Source: Chrysomallon squamiferum (Eukaryota > Mollusca > Gastropoda > Neomphalida > Peltospiridae). Taken from it: a DNA stretch of 64,000 nt. Shown here piece after piece: positions 25,157-38,410 of the stretch. Numbering within the stretch: position 1 is the first letter of the stretch; each line of letters starts with the position of its first letter. The DNA lies in assembly GCA_012295275.1 (NCBI GenBank), contig CM022670.1, positions 4,749,764 through 4,813,763 of the forward strand, given 5' to 3'. The notes under the pieces are model-generated. The model saw only the letters and a list, made by a program, of their open reading frames with translations. It ran no database searches and was not told the DNA's origin. The position numbers and the translations under genes are program-made.

Positions 25157-25830
25157 ATACATACATACAAATACATACACAAACATATATACATACATAC
25201 ATATACATTTTTGTAGCAGTTGTAGTAATAATTACGAAAACAGTGTTTAACTTATTAACTTATTTTCTTATTTATATATTTTTGTATGCATTTATAAGGT
25301 AATAAGCACACACACCCATATAATACAAAACATACATAAACATACACACAGCTACATATTTCATAACACTTTAAAAATCACTCACTGTCATCTCATCTCA
25401 GCCTCCAGTTATAAACAAAAGATGCCTGTTTGAAAATAGAAAATGCAAAAGAGAAACAGCTTAGTGAAATACTGCAGATATTTTGCATTGTGAGAAGCTT
25501 GTCATCATATCTCCATCTCTGTTTACCTCTGTCATTCTGTGCAGGACTCAGTCATGATAGGTATTTAATAATGATGTTTGACATGTAATTTGTCAACAAT
25601 GGGAGAATGTTTAAAGTGTTGTTTAAAGCTGATCAAACAGTGTGTAGCTAATGCATACAATATTGAGCCAAACAGATACTAAAAAGCAATGACATTTGAT
25701 GTTTGGCATTAGATCATGTAGACTGGTATTCTGGCACTGCATTCAAGTCATATGTCATAATCCATCATCTGGCTCCACATTTTTCTGGAATCTGGTGTAG
25801 CCAAATAATGTCAGACATTTTGTATTAGAC

Positions 25831-25837
<7 letters not shown>

Positions 25838-25869
<32 letters not shown>

Positions 25870-25912
25870 AATTTTTGTCACTTATTATTATTATTTTTTT
25901 TTTTTTTTTTTT
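25838..25912. repeat. Two poly-T tracts
   Basis: T homopolymers of nearly 30 and about 20 bases, separated by AATTAATTTTTGTCAC and ATT units. Confidence 0.9.
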
Positions 25913-28900
25913 TGATGATGTTGTTTGAGGTTTCAGATGAGTTGTACTGTTGGTTTTCGTTTTTGAATTTTATATGGTTGTAGCAGAATTTTGTTTTTGT
26001 TTTGGCTTCCTCCATTATTTTATCTATTCTTAAACATTTACTATTACTACTACTGCTACTGCTACTGCTACTGTTATTAATATTATTATTATCAGTATTA
26101 TCATTATTATTATTGTTATTCTTAATATTTAATTTTTATTTTATTTGTTTTTTTACATTCAGTTGTTTTTTTATTTATTTATTTTTTTGAATCTCATTTT
26201 AGCATACACAAATTTCTTATCAATCAAAATGTTCTTCAGTAAGAGGCATACATACATTTATAAAGGATTCACAATTAAGTTTAAATTTTAAATTGACAAG
26301 TAGTTATATTGGAAATATGGAAATAGTACCAGAAACCATTCATAAAAACAGTCTGTCTCTTCTGGAACAAACAATAATACTTTTCTTTCTTTTTTATATT
26401 TAAAAAAAAAAAGAAGTAAATGTTATAGATAACAAATTTCTCCCATCCACTATCGACCATAAACATTCAGCACTATCCCTTAGAACAAACTCAAACACAG
26501 CTAACGTTGGTTCTGGTCTTAACACAGTTCCTCAGTTGATTGACCAGAGATGTCTTCTGTGGTGGTCATCATCCACATACATCATTCTGGACATGTCTGG
26601 AGTGTTTTCAGCATTCTGACCTCACAGGCTCTGCCTGTTTGGGGAGGGATTACTTCAGATTATACACACCCAAGTCATCTCTTTTGTACTTTTTACCTTT
26701 CTAACCTGTCTGCAGGTAACAAAAGATGCCTACACTTAAAAACCTGGCTGGAGTTTGTTTTGATGGACAAGTCAGCATGGGTGAGATTGGTCAGTTGTGA
26801 AATGCCTGCAGAGTCCAGTGACAGTTCGGACATCACTGTCCACCCTTGTGTGCTAAAAAGGATGACCTTTTAAAAAGAGATTAACTTTAGAATTCGAAAT
26901 GACCTTGCTGGGAAGAGTTATTTACAATCCTGTGTATGTTTTTGTTGGTTGGATTTCATTTACATTGTGGAATGATGATAACACAAGGTTTTGGACAAAA
27001 AAACACTGAAATTCAGAAGAAAATAAAGACTGAATTTTAATATTAATAGCTGTTATGATCAAACAGTGTTTTTTTGCTATGAAATCTGACAGAACATAAT
27101 TATAGACTATTTTATTACATTAGAAACCTTCATTATTTAGTAACAATTTAAAGAGCTCTGACAAGAATGGGAAATATCAAAATGTTATATGAAAATAGCT
27201 TTACCAACTCTGTCTAGTAAATCTCACTTATTAAACTTTAACCTCTGCAAACATTAGTGATTTGTATACCTGTCCAGTAAAACACACAAAAACACACACA
27301 CACACACACACGCCTATATGTATGCACATGCACATAATTATGTACATTCACAAATAGACAAAACATGCATGCACACACACACATACACACATACCACATG
27401 TGTATATGTGTATTTATTCAGCTACAATTATTTGTCTTCATGATTTTTACTAGCAGAAATCTTTAATACATAATCAACTAAAAAAACCATTTTATCCACA
27501 CTTCCATCCATCAATTCACTCCTCTCTGAAAGAGTTTGTCTGTTCATACTAATCCATCCATGTGACTTGTATTACTAAAACAAAAAAAAAAAAAAAAATC
27601 TATAAAACAACATCAAATCCTGTATTTCTTTATTATAACACACTGGTTTGTTTTAAATTGATAATCATTTCGGTTTCACATCAACATAATGACAAACAAT
27701 ATTTCTCTTTGCTCAGTTCTGTGGCTTTTTGATTAAGTCTGTGGGAAGCCATATCACAATGTAATCCCATTGTTTCTCCAAGTATGATTAAACTCCGTGC
27801 TTGCTTTTTGGATCAGATTACATTTGAATATTTAATAAACAGATTAAATCCGCTCTTTACTGACCTCGGCCACAACACCAGCACACACTGCAACTGGACC
27901 CTGTGACACCTTCAACTGCGGTGTTTGCTGCACAAACATGAACACAGAATAAAGTTTTCCTTTCTCCAGCTTTGTCTGAAATCTCTGTTTATTTGTTCCA
28001 GCAAATCTTGAGGCTTTTTAAAAAACACTGTGACATTGTCCTTACACTGCTTATGATAAAGTTACTGGATCTTTTTTTAAGTTATCTTTAAATAAAATCT
28101 ATTTAAAACTGATTAAATAATAATTTGTAAAAAAAAAAAAAAAAAAAAAAAGAATTGAAAGAAAAGCATATAAAAATGTATTTAAGGAATAGAATTCTCA
28201 TTTAGTAAAATGGTTTGTTACTGTTTTTGTTGTTATGTTACCTAGCTGCTGTTTTTAGTGATAATGATAATGTACTTTTATGGGTTATTTTTTTTTTGTT
28301 GTTGTTGTTTTTTTCCTTTTCTTCTCCTTTACCTTTTTCTCTGTTTTCTCTGCAGAAATTGTAGGCGATTCTTTTCATTAATAGATTTATTTAAATTTCC
28401 TCTTCTTTTTTATTTTACTGTTTGCTGAAAAGGTAAAATTAGTTTTCTGTTATCCAAGTCATTTATTTGCTTATTTCAAAGCTGAATAGTGAAACAAAAT
28501 CAACAACATTTGCATCAACCTGATCTTCTGTCTGTCATGGTGTCTGTATGTCTCTGTCACTTTCATTGTTTGGCATTTGCCATTTGATTTTTTTTCTCCA
28601 TTTCTCATTAAGTAACATACAGAATTAAACACACACACACACAGAGACAGAGAGAGAGTCAGAGAAAGACTTAATTTTGCTTTAATGATGTTAAGTGTGA
28701 CACATTCATTAGTTTTATATTATCAACTGCTGAACATGAAATCTTTTATATTTCTTTTTACTATTCATTATCAACAGAGCTTTTATAAACATTTTCCTTC
28801 AAGCAGAAAAACACACATGAGACATTAGATAAAATAATAATAATAATAACAACAACAACAACAACAACAATAAAGAAAGTAAAAAGAGAAAAACATTTAA

Positions 28901-29439
28901 AATACATTTTAATAATAATAATAATAATAAAGGATTTGAATTAAAGGGGGATAAAAAGGATTAAAAAAATATATATTATGGCTAATACAGGAAACAGCAC
29001 CATAGGCATTTATTAATCAAACATATTTACTGAATTTGAATTAGTAAGCCTCAAACAATAGTCTGAGCGCTAACAGATTATTGCGTGTACATTTAAATAT
29101 ATGGATTTTAATATGCTTACTATTATTAATATAGCAAGAAACGCTATTACAATCATTGCTCACTGGTCGATTTTCACAATCAATAAAATTAATACTGGTT
29201 AAAGAAATAGGAAATCTGGATACATGCCTATGCGCATTCATACGAGTAATTATGCCCTTTCATGTTTCTAACCAAACGATTCATTAATTTGTATCTGATC
29301 ATCAAAACGAGCCTATAAAATTATTTTATACACTATAACGAAAACACTTCCACCTTCCCGTTATCGATGACTCATTAATAAATTACATTTATATTAATAT
29401 AGTCCAGTTACAATACATTAGTTTTGACCAATGAAAATC

Positions 29440-29780
29440 TAAATACTACGCATTGTCTGTTACGTTTTACGGACGCAGACGATCTTAAAGGGACCGCGAC
29501 TACAAGAGTAAATCGAGAGCATCCATCGTCGACTAAGCACACGGAGAAGTGACCCTGAACAAAGCAGCGTGTATGTTTTCACAGTTGCATCTCCTGCAGC
29601 CAGTAACGCGGTCTACTGGGGGTCGCTCTAATCGCAGGGAGGGAAATACAAGATGCAGACAGCCATAAACTGTCAACAAGTCATTAGCGGCGAGGTGTAG
29701 AATTTATTTTAAAACATTTCAAACAAGGCTTAAGTGAATAACAAAACAGATTATCGCAGTAATTTACGAGTCTTCGTTTA
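29440..29780. promoter_or_regulatory. CpG-rich island between genes 1 and 2
   Basis: I count roughly 20 or more CpG dinucleotides in about 340 bases, in a region where they are otherwise rare. The island includes ACGGACGCAGACGATC, GACCGCGAC, TAACGCGGTC and TAGCGGCGAGG. A CCAAT sits just upstream (29429). CTACTGGGGGTCGCT (29613-29627) matches 12 of 15 positions of the vertebrate CTCF core form CCACTAGGGGGCGCT. Such an island suggests a promoter, enhancer or boundary element. No coding exon follows nearby, so its target is unknown. Confidence 0.4.
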
Positions 29781-30550
29781 ATATTGTTAATTAAATGAGA
29801 AACAGGAGAATTTGAAATAAAAATCACGTGTCAGTATTTCAGTTATTTTGGAGAATATTACTAGAGGTAATACGTTAAATTGTTAAAGCTGTCGTGTTGT
29901 TATGTTGTTTATATATATATATATTGTTATTAATTATCTTGTTCATTTGTGTATGAATGTTTTCTTTATCACAAACAATTACTGAAGATAAAAATTAAGA
30001 GGTTACAGGACTCACTCTTGCTGATTTCTATCCTACGACTTTTTTGACCGGGTTATCAAAAATCATGGTACGTGTTTCCTTGTCACTGAGATAAGCCAAT
30101 GTGCATGAAGTAAACAAAACCTCACAAAATGTCTTTTCATACCACACAACATTAAAAGAGTTCACACGTTAATTTTGTGAATGTGTATTTTTGGGGGGGA
30201 GGGGGGTGTCTTTCGTTTATTTATTTATTTATCTATATCCATTTCAGTAGGGGTAGACTTCTTCAACAGAGATACTACCTGAAATGTATTCCAACCACAG
30301 CTCAACAAATACACAGTACACTGTAATCATTTAAGATACTGAACTATTGTTTTTTTTTTTTTTTTTTTTTTAAATTAATTTGGTATTATTATTGAATATA
30401 TTTAAACATCAGTCTTATAGAACTGATTTTTACAATATTATATAGGTTATCATTTTGCTGCAAAAACTGATAGTAATAATCTTTAAATAAATCAATTTTC
30501 AAAAAACAAATATCTTATAATAATGTGTCATCCACCTCATTTGTGTTTGC

Positions 30551-30666
30551 TTTATTAATTGGTCAGTTGATTGTTTGTCGTGTAGTTGATATACCGCTTT
30601 TGTATCGGCTTTATTGATTGGTCAGTTTTGTACTTCTCATTAAGAGCTTACAGAAATTCTCATTGG
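30551..30666. promoter_or_regulatory. Cluster of three inverted CCAAT boxes
   Basis: ATTGG occurs at 30558, 30617 and 30662. The first two lie in an 18-base direct repeat (TTTATTRATTGGTCAGTT) spaced 59 bases apart. Arrays of CCAAT boxes are typical NF-Y promoter elements, but here the function is inference. Confidence 0.25.
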
Positions 30667-32740
30667 ACCAACAGAAATCAGAGAACAGCAGAAGTGAACC
30701 TGTTATCGTGTTGCTGAGATTATAAATCAGTTTACCACTAATTATACTTTATCATCTGACTGGACAGGGCTTTTTTAATATTATGTTATGAAAAGATGGA
30801 TTCTGTGAATATTTCTAGTAAAATATTACAAAATGATATAAACCATCAAGTTTATCTCATTGTTATAATAATCTGTTTATTATCTGATGCTGATATATTT
30901 TTAAAATGTATATTTTGTGTGTTATAATTTACTGACTATCTAAGATGAAAGTGTATCAGTTATTTCATTTTATAAAAATAATACCATTTTGGTATTGTTG
31001 TTATTGATTGTTATTCTTATTATTATTTTTGTCTTTGTCATCATCATTTATTTATTATTTATTTACTAAAGCATGACTTATGAATGGTATATCCTTTCTA
31101 TCTAAGTGGCATATAAAACATTTGCTGCTAATATATATTTAATTAAAATATGCTTCAATAATGAATTAAATATTTTTATATATTACAAAAAGAGCCCCAC
31201 AAATTTAGCAGAAAAAAAAAAGAAATTTTATCCATTTAAAAAAAACAACAACCCCCCCCCAAAACAAAGAACATTTATTATAACTATCCATAAACACAAA
31301 ATTTCATGTAATATCACCTTAATGCTTACCTTAAAATCAGTGTATAATTTTAATTTATTTACCTCGTGCCTTTCATCCTTTCTTTAACTTGCATATTATT
31401 GATGGTGCTGTGAATAAACACGGGGCATACACAATTATTAATTACAGCATGTTTCACCAGACTTACATGTTTTGTACATTAGATATGCACCGTGTCACCT
31501 ACAGCCAATAATCAACACTTGGCCACATTGTCACCAAGATCACTTCAAAGTAACACAAATATCCTACTGCACAGGATACAAACAGGTCGGCTTTCATTAC
31601 CTGTTGTCATCGACAGATACAAGTGGTTTTTTCTTGGCTGTAGTGAAATGACTGTTGTGGAGAAGAAAGACAAGTCTATATGAATTGTTTAACATGTAGA
31701 TGGTTCAGGCTTAGTCGACTGACTGGTTTTTCTGTGTGTTTCAGAAAAACAAAGAAGAAAGTGTGTGGAGTATGGCCAAACACACAAACTCTTTTTTGAC
31801 TTTTGTCAATTTCTGATGTTTTGAAAAATGATTATTGATTCTTGTAAAATTGATTCTTCAATTGTTTATTATTAGTAGTAGTAGTAGTATGTTTATTGTT
31901 ATGTTTTTAGTCTTATTTTTTTTTTTTTTTTTTTTTTTTTTTTCATTGGTATCTTGATAAATTCATAGTTATACATGTTTGTGTATGTTTGTGTGTGTAC
32001 CTCTGTTAATAAATAAATATTTATTATTTTGTTTGTTGACACATATTTTAGTTTGTGAAAATAATAAATATTATCATTGCTCATTTTAAAAATGATTTTC
32101 CTTAGTTTTATTTCTTTTTTGTTATTGTTTTGGGTTTTTTTCTTTGTTTTTTCTTTTGGCAGGAATTGGTTTTTCTTTTCTTATTCAAAATCACAACTGA
32201 CATACAGGCATTATTATCTTCATTTTTGTTTTTATTACTGTTACATTTTTTCTTCCATTTTCTCTTTTTTTCATTTTTCTTTTTGCCACTATGAACCTGT
32301 TATCTATTCACTTAATTTGATTCCTTTTATTATTTTTTTCCCTTTCCTACTGAATACATGAAATTACTGAATCAGGTAATATAATATCATGGAAGCTAAT
32401 TCACAGAAATGATACGGTACTTGACTATGTGATAAAAGTTGTTTTTTTTTCTCTTCTGTTAATTATACCCAGATAACTGTTGTTAACAATCAGATGTTAA
32501 TAATAGTCCAGACTTTATTAGTATTTCCCTTCTTTCTCTTCTTTCTTTTTCTTCTATTTTATGAAGAGGACTCCAGAACATGAGAGATAAAAGCAATAAT
32601 AATATTGTAGGTGTTTAAATGAATGAATGGAAATAACAACTATAATCTCACAACAGAAAGTTTTATACTGAGTTTATGATTCACAGAGAGTGGAGAAGGG
32701 TTATAATACTGAAATAGAACTGTTAAAAATTATAACCTGT

Positions 32741-32790
32741 ATTTTATTTTATTTTATTTTATTTTATTTTATTTTGTTTTATTTTACTTT
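32741..32790. repeat. (TTTTA)n pentamer repeat
   Basis: About ten TATTT/TTTTA units with one G substitution. Seen directly. Confidence 0.9.
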
Positions 32791-33398
32791 TATTTTTGTT
32801 TGTTTTTCTAATTGGAGATGTTGATTTCTGTTCAGTAATTAGGTTGTTTTTGTAGGAGTGGCATTTCTTTTTGAATTTATTTTACTAATTTAATTTAATG
32901 ATTAAATTATTTTATTTTATTTAATGATTATGTATTTACATATTTATTTTTGATTATTTTATTGTTTTTTCTACAGAAGAAACATTTCATTCTTAATTTT
33001 TATATTTGCATTATTCACCATAAATAATCATATTGTGAAATTGGTGTAAGATATATATTAGAATTTAATATTAGCCTAAAATGAGGAAATTAAGCCTTCA
33101 GATTTGTATTTGTTTATTTATTGTGGTTATAGTGCTGTTATTGTTATTAAATATTTGTTTTATTTTTCATTTAAAAAAAAAAAAAAAATAAAAATAATAA
33201 TAAAGTTCCCAAGCCAGGACAGCTGATATTTACAGATATTATCTTACTGTCTTTTGATGTGACCTAACAAGATGACCAGTGGTCAGAACATGTTATTTAC
33301 ACCTGAACTAATTACAGAGCTTGAAGAACACACAAAGTTTTTTTAAATTTCACACATTCTTTTACTAACTTCCATCTACCCCACACAAACTGTTTATT

Positions 33399-33401
<3 letters not shown>

Positions 33402-33450
<49 letters not shown>
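33402..33450. repeat. (CT)n dinucleotide repeat
   Basis: About 24 TC/CT units followed by a second imperfect CT stretch to 33476. It borders a GC-richer non-coding island. Confidence 0.95.
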
Positions 33451-33452
<2 letters not shown>

Positions 33453-36335
33453 TTTATATCTCTCTGTCTCTCTCTCTTCTTTTCCCATCCCTCCCACACA
33501 GGGCAGCTTTTGATGAAGTCTGAATACCAGCACGAGAAACCAGCACCTATCCCCATCAGCAAGGAGTGACCACTTACAACAATGACCCCTAATTAGCGTG
33601 TCTTCACCCATCTGCCCGGCTAACGAGGGATGACCGGTGTTAGAGACTCCACACCCTTCAATTATGCCCAGATTAGGCAGGGCTGGGGGAATGTTTTGTT
33701 GGGGAGGAGGCACTTTGTGGGAGCTCACGCAGCTTGTAAAGTTTGTGGGCGGGTCCCAGTTGTTAGGTTTTTTTTGCCTTCCTCTCCTGCCCTCCAGGGA
33801 TGTGACACATTTGGTATCTCCATGTTTTGTTGTGTTTGATGTTGATGTAGGTGACGATTGTGAATTCAAATAAGTGACAGACACGTTGTGCTGTGTTTTT
33901 ACATGTGCTGTGTTTTTGCATGTTCATTTTGAAAATTAGTAATATTCAGATATTTCGTGTTTTGTTGGTTTTGCATCCATTGTAGAAAGGTTATAATTAG
34001 GATGTTTGTAATAGACTGATTTTTTTTTAAAAAATTATTATTATTAGATTTCTTTCTTTCTTCTTGTTTTCTTTTTCCTTTTGTCCTTTTTGTTGTTGTT
34101 CTGTTGCTGCTTCTGCTTTTTTTGTTCATTCCAAACTGCCTAATTACCAAGGTTAATATAGTAGTAATGTACGCTACATTTTTAAAATAAATATTTGCAT
34201 GTCTGTCCATATGTATATGTACATCTGTATATGTATGTGTCTGTCTGTATAAAATTTAACATGGTTTTAAATAGTTAAGTATGTATTTTAATTCTACATT
34301 TAATGCAGTTTTTCTTATTGCAATTCACTAATTTCCTGTTATCAGAATAAACATTTAAAAATTAAAATTTAATTTTAATGGCAATACACTAACAACAAAA
34401 TCTAAATTTCATATAGTTTTAAATATAAAAAATGTTAAATGGTACCAAAGATGGATCAGAAGAAGATTAAATTTAATACAAAATTAAAATAAAAACACGT
34501 GAAGAGCACCAAAGTTGGAACAAAATAAAAACAAAAATAAAAATCTGTTTAACATCTGTTAATTAATTGTATGGAAAATATTATTGAAAGATCTAAGAAG
34601 CCATTTTGTTTTGTCTTAAAAGGTAGTAGTCAGACCACAGGGACTTGTATAAAGCTTTATCAGAGCCATTAGCGCTGTTTGAAAACCCAGAATTATTCAA
34701 CACACTTTTATATTTCACACAGCCTCTGGCTTTTAGTAAATTAACTCCCTTGAAGTTAGTATTGTGTCTGCAGGCAGTGAGATAACTGGACACCCACCAG
34801 CATGTTTAATAAACAGTGAACAGTTTTTAACTTCTCTCTACCTTTCTCTATAGTTCTCTCTCTTGCTCCCTCACTCTTTCTCTCTGTGTGCATCTTTGTT
34901 TTATGAAAAGATAAATTCCTTATCTAATGAATTTCATTTTTATTTTAAACCATTAATATTTGTTTTCATTTTTGTTTTAAAGAAATAATTTTTGTTGTTG
35001 TTTATAGGGGCTTGTTTTGTTGTTGTTGTTGGGGGGGGGATTTTGGTCTGGTTTTTTCCATAATTTAATCAAAAAATCATTAATTATGTTTGTTTAAATA
35101 TCATTTATTTAATTATTTATTTATATGTTTGTTTGTTTGTTTCATTTCATATCATATAAAAATTATTCTTTGCAATATTTCTGAAACAAACATGTTTTTT
35201 GTTTGTTTTCTAATTTGCATTACCTTCCCCCAACATTGCTTAAGAAATTCTATCTTCCTTGTTTGTATTTCCTCCTTTCCTTCAGAGAGCCCAGACAGAT
35301 ATTTGTCCACTGCTATTTTAACTATTTCTTTTCAAGGAAGCTGACAAGTCTGCACATTTTAAAACACAGGACTTTGTCTTGTGAAGTTCCAGGTTGTTTT
35401 ATTTTTAGAAAGAAAACCAAATTTAGACATTGTTACAAATGTTAATTGTTCTTTTTTGAACACATTGTTTTCCATTTGTCATATGTCCAACTTATGTATA
35501 ATTTACCAATTTTATGCACACACGCACACACCTTTGTACCACATGTTTATAAAATTATTATTATCATCATCATTATTATCATTATTATCATTATTACTAT
35601 TATTATTATTATTAAAACTTTTTTATTTTTATTTTTTATTTTTTGTTGTTGTTGGTGTTGTTTTATGCTACATGTAGCAATCACTGATTATTATGTTTAT
35701 GCTCTTCTGGGCAGTTCTGTCTGTTTATTTTATCACCCGGTCTGTCACAACATGTAACTTCTAGTGTTAAACCAGTGTGTTTGCTGTTTCACTACTTCAT
35801 TATTTCTGCTTGCTGGAGATGAACTTACTATCACTTAGTCCATGTAATAAATTTGATAACACACACTGAGTGGTGTGTAACCCAGGTAGAAATGTTTTTT
35901 TAATGATGCACTTAACATTATATTTTTTAGTCTACCACTGAGCTATTGGTCATCTTGTTATGTAAGTCAGTTACTGTGTTCACATCCACATGATAAAGTA
36001 ACAGGAAAAATTCTTTTGAAGTCTTTTGAATTTGCATAATGAATTGTGAATCAGTTTAAACAATAATTATTTATTCAAAGCATTACTATCATCATCATCA
36101 TGTTGTTATTGTTGTTGTTGCTTAGTTATTATTAGCATCATCATCGTCATTTTATTATATAAGTCATTTACACATACACACATAACAAAGCAATGAAAAA
36201 TGTGTGATTCTTTGCTGAACACTTATTATATTAACTGTTATGTGGTATTCATGTGCTTTCTATAAATGAAAGTTTGAGAAGAAATGAAAAAATAATGTTT
36301 TTGTTTTTTTAACAAATGCTAAGTAAAGATAAATA

Positions 36336-36545
36336 TGTAAATGTTAATCTTGAAGTAACAGACAGTTAATACAAAATGGTCAAAACTGTTATAATGTTAC
36401 ATATAACTCTTACAAAGTAGTGGATATAAATCTTTTTAAATACATGTCACCATAAACAAGAAAGTAAATATTAATTTTGAAGTATCAGACAGTTAAAACA
36501 ACCACAATGAGATGGGTAACTCTTATGAAGCAGTGGATACAAATA
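36336..36545. repeat. Degenerate tandem duplication of about 128 bp
   Basis: The block from GTAAATGTTAATCTTGAAGT (36336) to GTAGTGGATATAAAT recurs as GTAAATATTAATTTTGAAGT (about 36464) to GCAGTGGATACAAAT. The copies differ at many positions, so the duplication is old. Confidence 0.65.
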
Positions 36546-38130
36546 GACAATAAAGTTAATATGCAACTTTTGATACATAAATAATAGGACTGTGGTTGGA
36601 ATGGGAAATTGGTCATTAAACAGAACTGATCATATTATGACATTTTACTCGTTACATGTGTGTTCTCTAAATGTACACCAGCCACTCCAATTTGCTTAAT
36701 GTATACTCAAGAGCATCGATAGAACAAAGACAAAAATAAACATTCCACAGTGTGACAAATACACATTTCACAGTCAACGTTTTGTTTCTTCCAAAGTAAA
36801 TCAGGTGTAATTACAGTTAATTAGTGATGTAATTATTTATGCTAATTTATTCAGCAAATCAGAGTAAAGCCTGCTGTCAGCGTGTGTTGGAAATTGATTG
36901 CTGTATGCAAATATCCATCACCTTCTCAAAGAATAAATTATTTAAATGGATTCTTGAACAAGCTGAAGCTTATAACAGAGCTAAATGTGAGACATGAATT
37001 GTTGTAGGATCAATCTCCATTAGCAACCATCTTGAACTATTTATTGCTGTAGCCAATGCTTCACATCTGGTTTATCACATGCAATGGTGTGATTTTTACA
37101 CCTATGGGAAGGTGCACATTAAAAATCATTTGTTGCTAATTAATGAACAGCTCATGGATTATTACAGTATGATGAAGCTCTGAGTTTTAATAACATTTAA
37201 CAATAAAAAATATTCACTGGATTTTTAAAAATATCTTTAAGAATGTGGGATTTGGGTTCAAACCCCAGTGGTTCTTTCACATTTTGAAATCTTACATAAT
37301 GAATTGTAAATCAGTATAAATAATAATTATTCAAAGTATTACTATCACTATCATCATCATACTTCTTCTTATTATTGTTGTGCTGTTGCTGTTACTGTCA
37401 TCATCATAATTATCATCATTATAATCATCATCGTAATCATCAGTATTATAATTATAATTAAAGTAATTAATTTTGTTTTATATTTATTTTGTTTTCCAGA
37501 TAAGCTGTACAAGTGTAATTACAGAATGACAAGCCTGATGCTGTTCAGTAAAACAGTCTGCATTAATTCTAATTAGCAAATATTTAAAGACAATTACTGT
37601 GTGTTGATTGTTTATGTTAATCTCCACTCAGAGGGTGGTTGTCTGCCCCTGTGGGACACCTGTCTAGTAGTGTCTACGTTTAGACACACTTGTGAAAAGT
37701 CACATCTCTTGTATCAGGGGTCTGAAAATTTCTATTTAGTTGATATTTTTCAAAGCATTTATTTTTAATTCTTTTTTATATACTTTTTTTTATTTTTGAA
37801 ACTTTTTATTTAATGGATGAAAACTCATGGTAATACTTCTACACATTAATTTATTTTTGAAATCATTTTTTTGTTGTAGATGATGATTCGTTTTCTTTTA
37901 TTTAAAACAAGTCACTTTAAAAATAATAATAATAATAGTAATATTAATAACAGTGATAATAATAACAGTAATAATAATTAAAACAAAAACAAAACAACAA
38001 TAATAATAATATAATAATAATGACAGTAACAGTAATAACAAAATTTCAACAGTAACAATAAGATGATGATTGTCTATTAACATAATTATCACAACTGTTC
38101 ACAAAAATAATTTTTCATTTCCAATAGTGT

Positions 38131-38410
38131 ATTCTAGAAAACTACTAACAGTTTTCTTTTGTTCCTCTGTTGACTGTGTGAAGGCCAATGCATGTACTAT
38201 ATCTCTGTAAGCTGGTCTGTAACAGATTTCACAACTGTTCTCAGTAACAGTTTTACATACTACATTCTACAAAACTACTAACAGTTTTTTTTTGTTCCTC
38301 TGTTGACTGTGTGAAGGCCAATGTATGTACTATATCTCTGTAAGCTGGTCTGTAACAGATTTCACAACTGTTCTCAGTAACAGTTACACATACTACATTC
38401 TACAAAACTA
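38131..38410. repeat. 133-bp tandem duplication
   Basis: Copies start at 38131 and 38264 (ATTCTAGAAAACTACTAACA and ATTCTACAAAACTACTAACA), and a third begins at 38397 but diverges after about 14 bases. The two full copies differ by only a few substitutions and one- or two-base indels, so the duplication is recent. No coding signal. Confidence 0.9.

Larger units (their letters stand above)
24010..29400. other. Intergenic region after gene 1, left part
   Basis: AT-rich with many simple repeats: T runs at 24.38 and 24.42 kb, a 46-bp tandem duplication at 24.98-25.07 kb (unit contains GGATTATTTTAATTTAATTA), GT repeat at 25.11-25.15 kb, poly-T at 25.84-25.91 kb, mixed triplets at 26.04-26.12 kb and CA repeats near 27.30 kb. 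Less AT-rich islands without coding potential lie at 26.50-26.88 kb and 27.84-27.92 kb. Confidence 0.6.

Noticed and set aside
28129-28151. Poly-A runs (also 27577-27598 and 62728-62749) as possible retroposon tails
   Set aside because: No upstream element body, target-site duplication or reverse-transcriptase remnant could be recognised.
33399-33884. 161-codon minus-strand frame with Arg-Glu repeats at its C-terminal end
   Set aside because: The C-terminal part is a translated CT repeat and the rest resembles no family. No splice or start context supports it.
37250-37275. GGTTCAAACCC resembling a tRNA B box
   Set aside because: No A box at proper distance and no cloverleaf could be drawn. 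At most a fragment of a tRNA-derived repeat; a similar GGGTTCAAATTAGG occurs near 44626.
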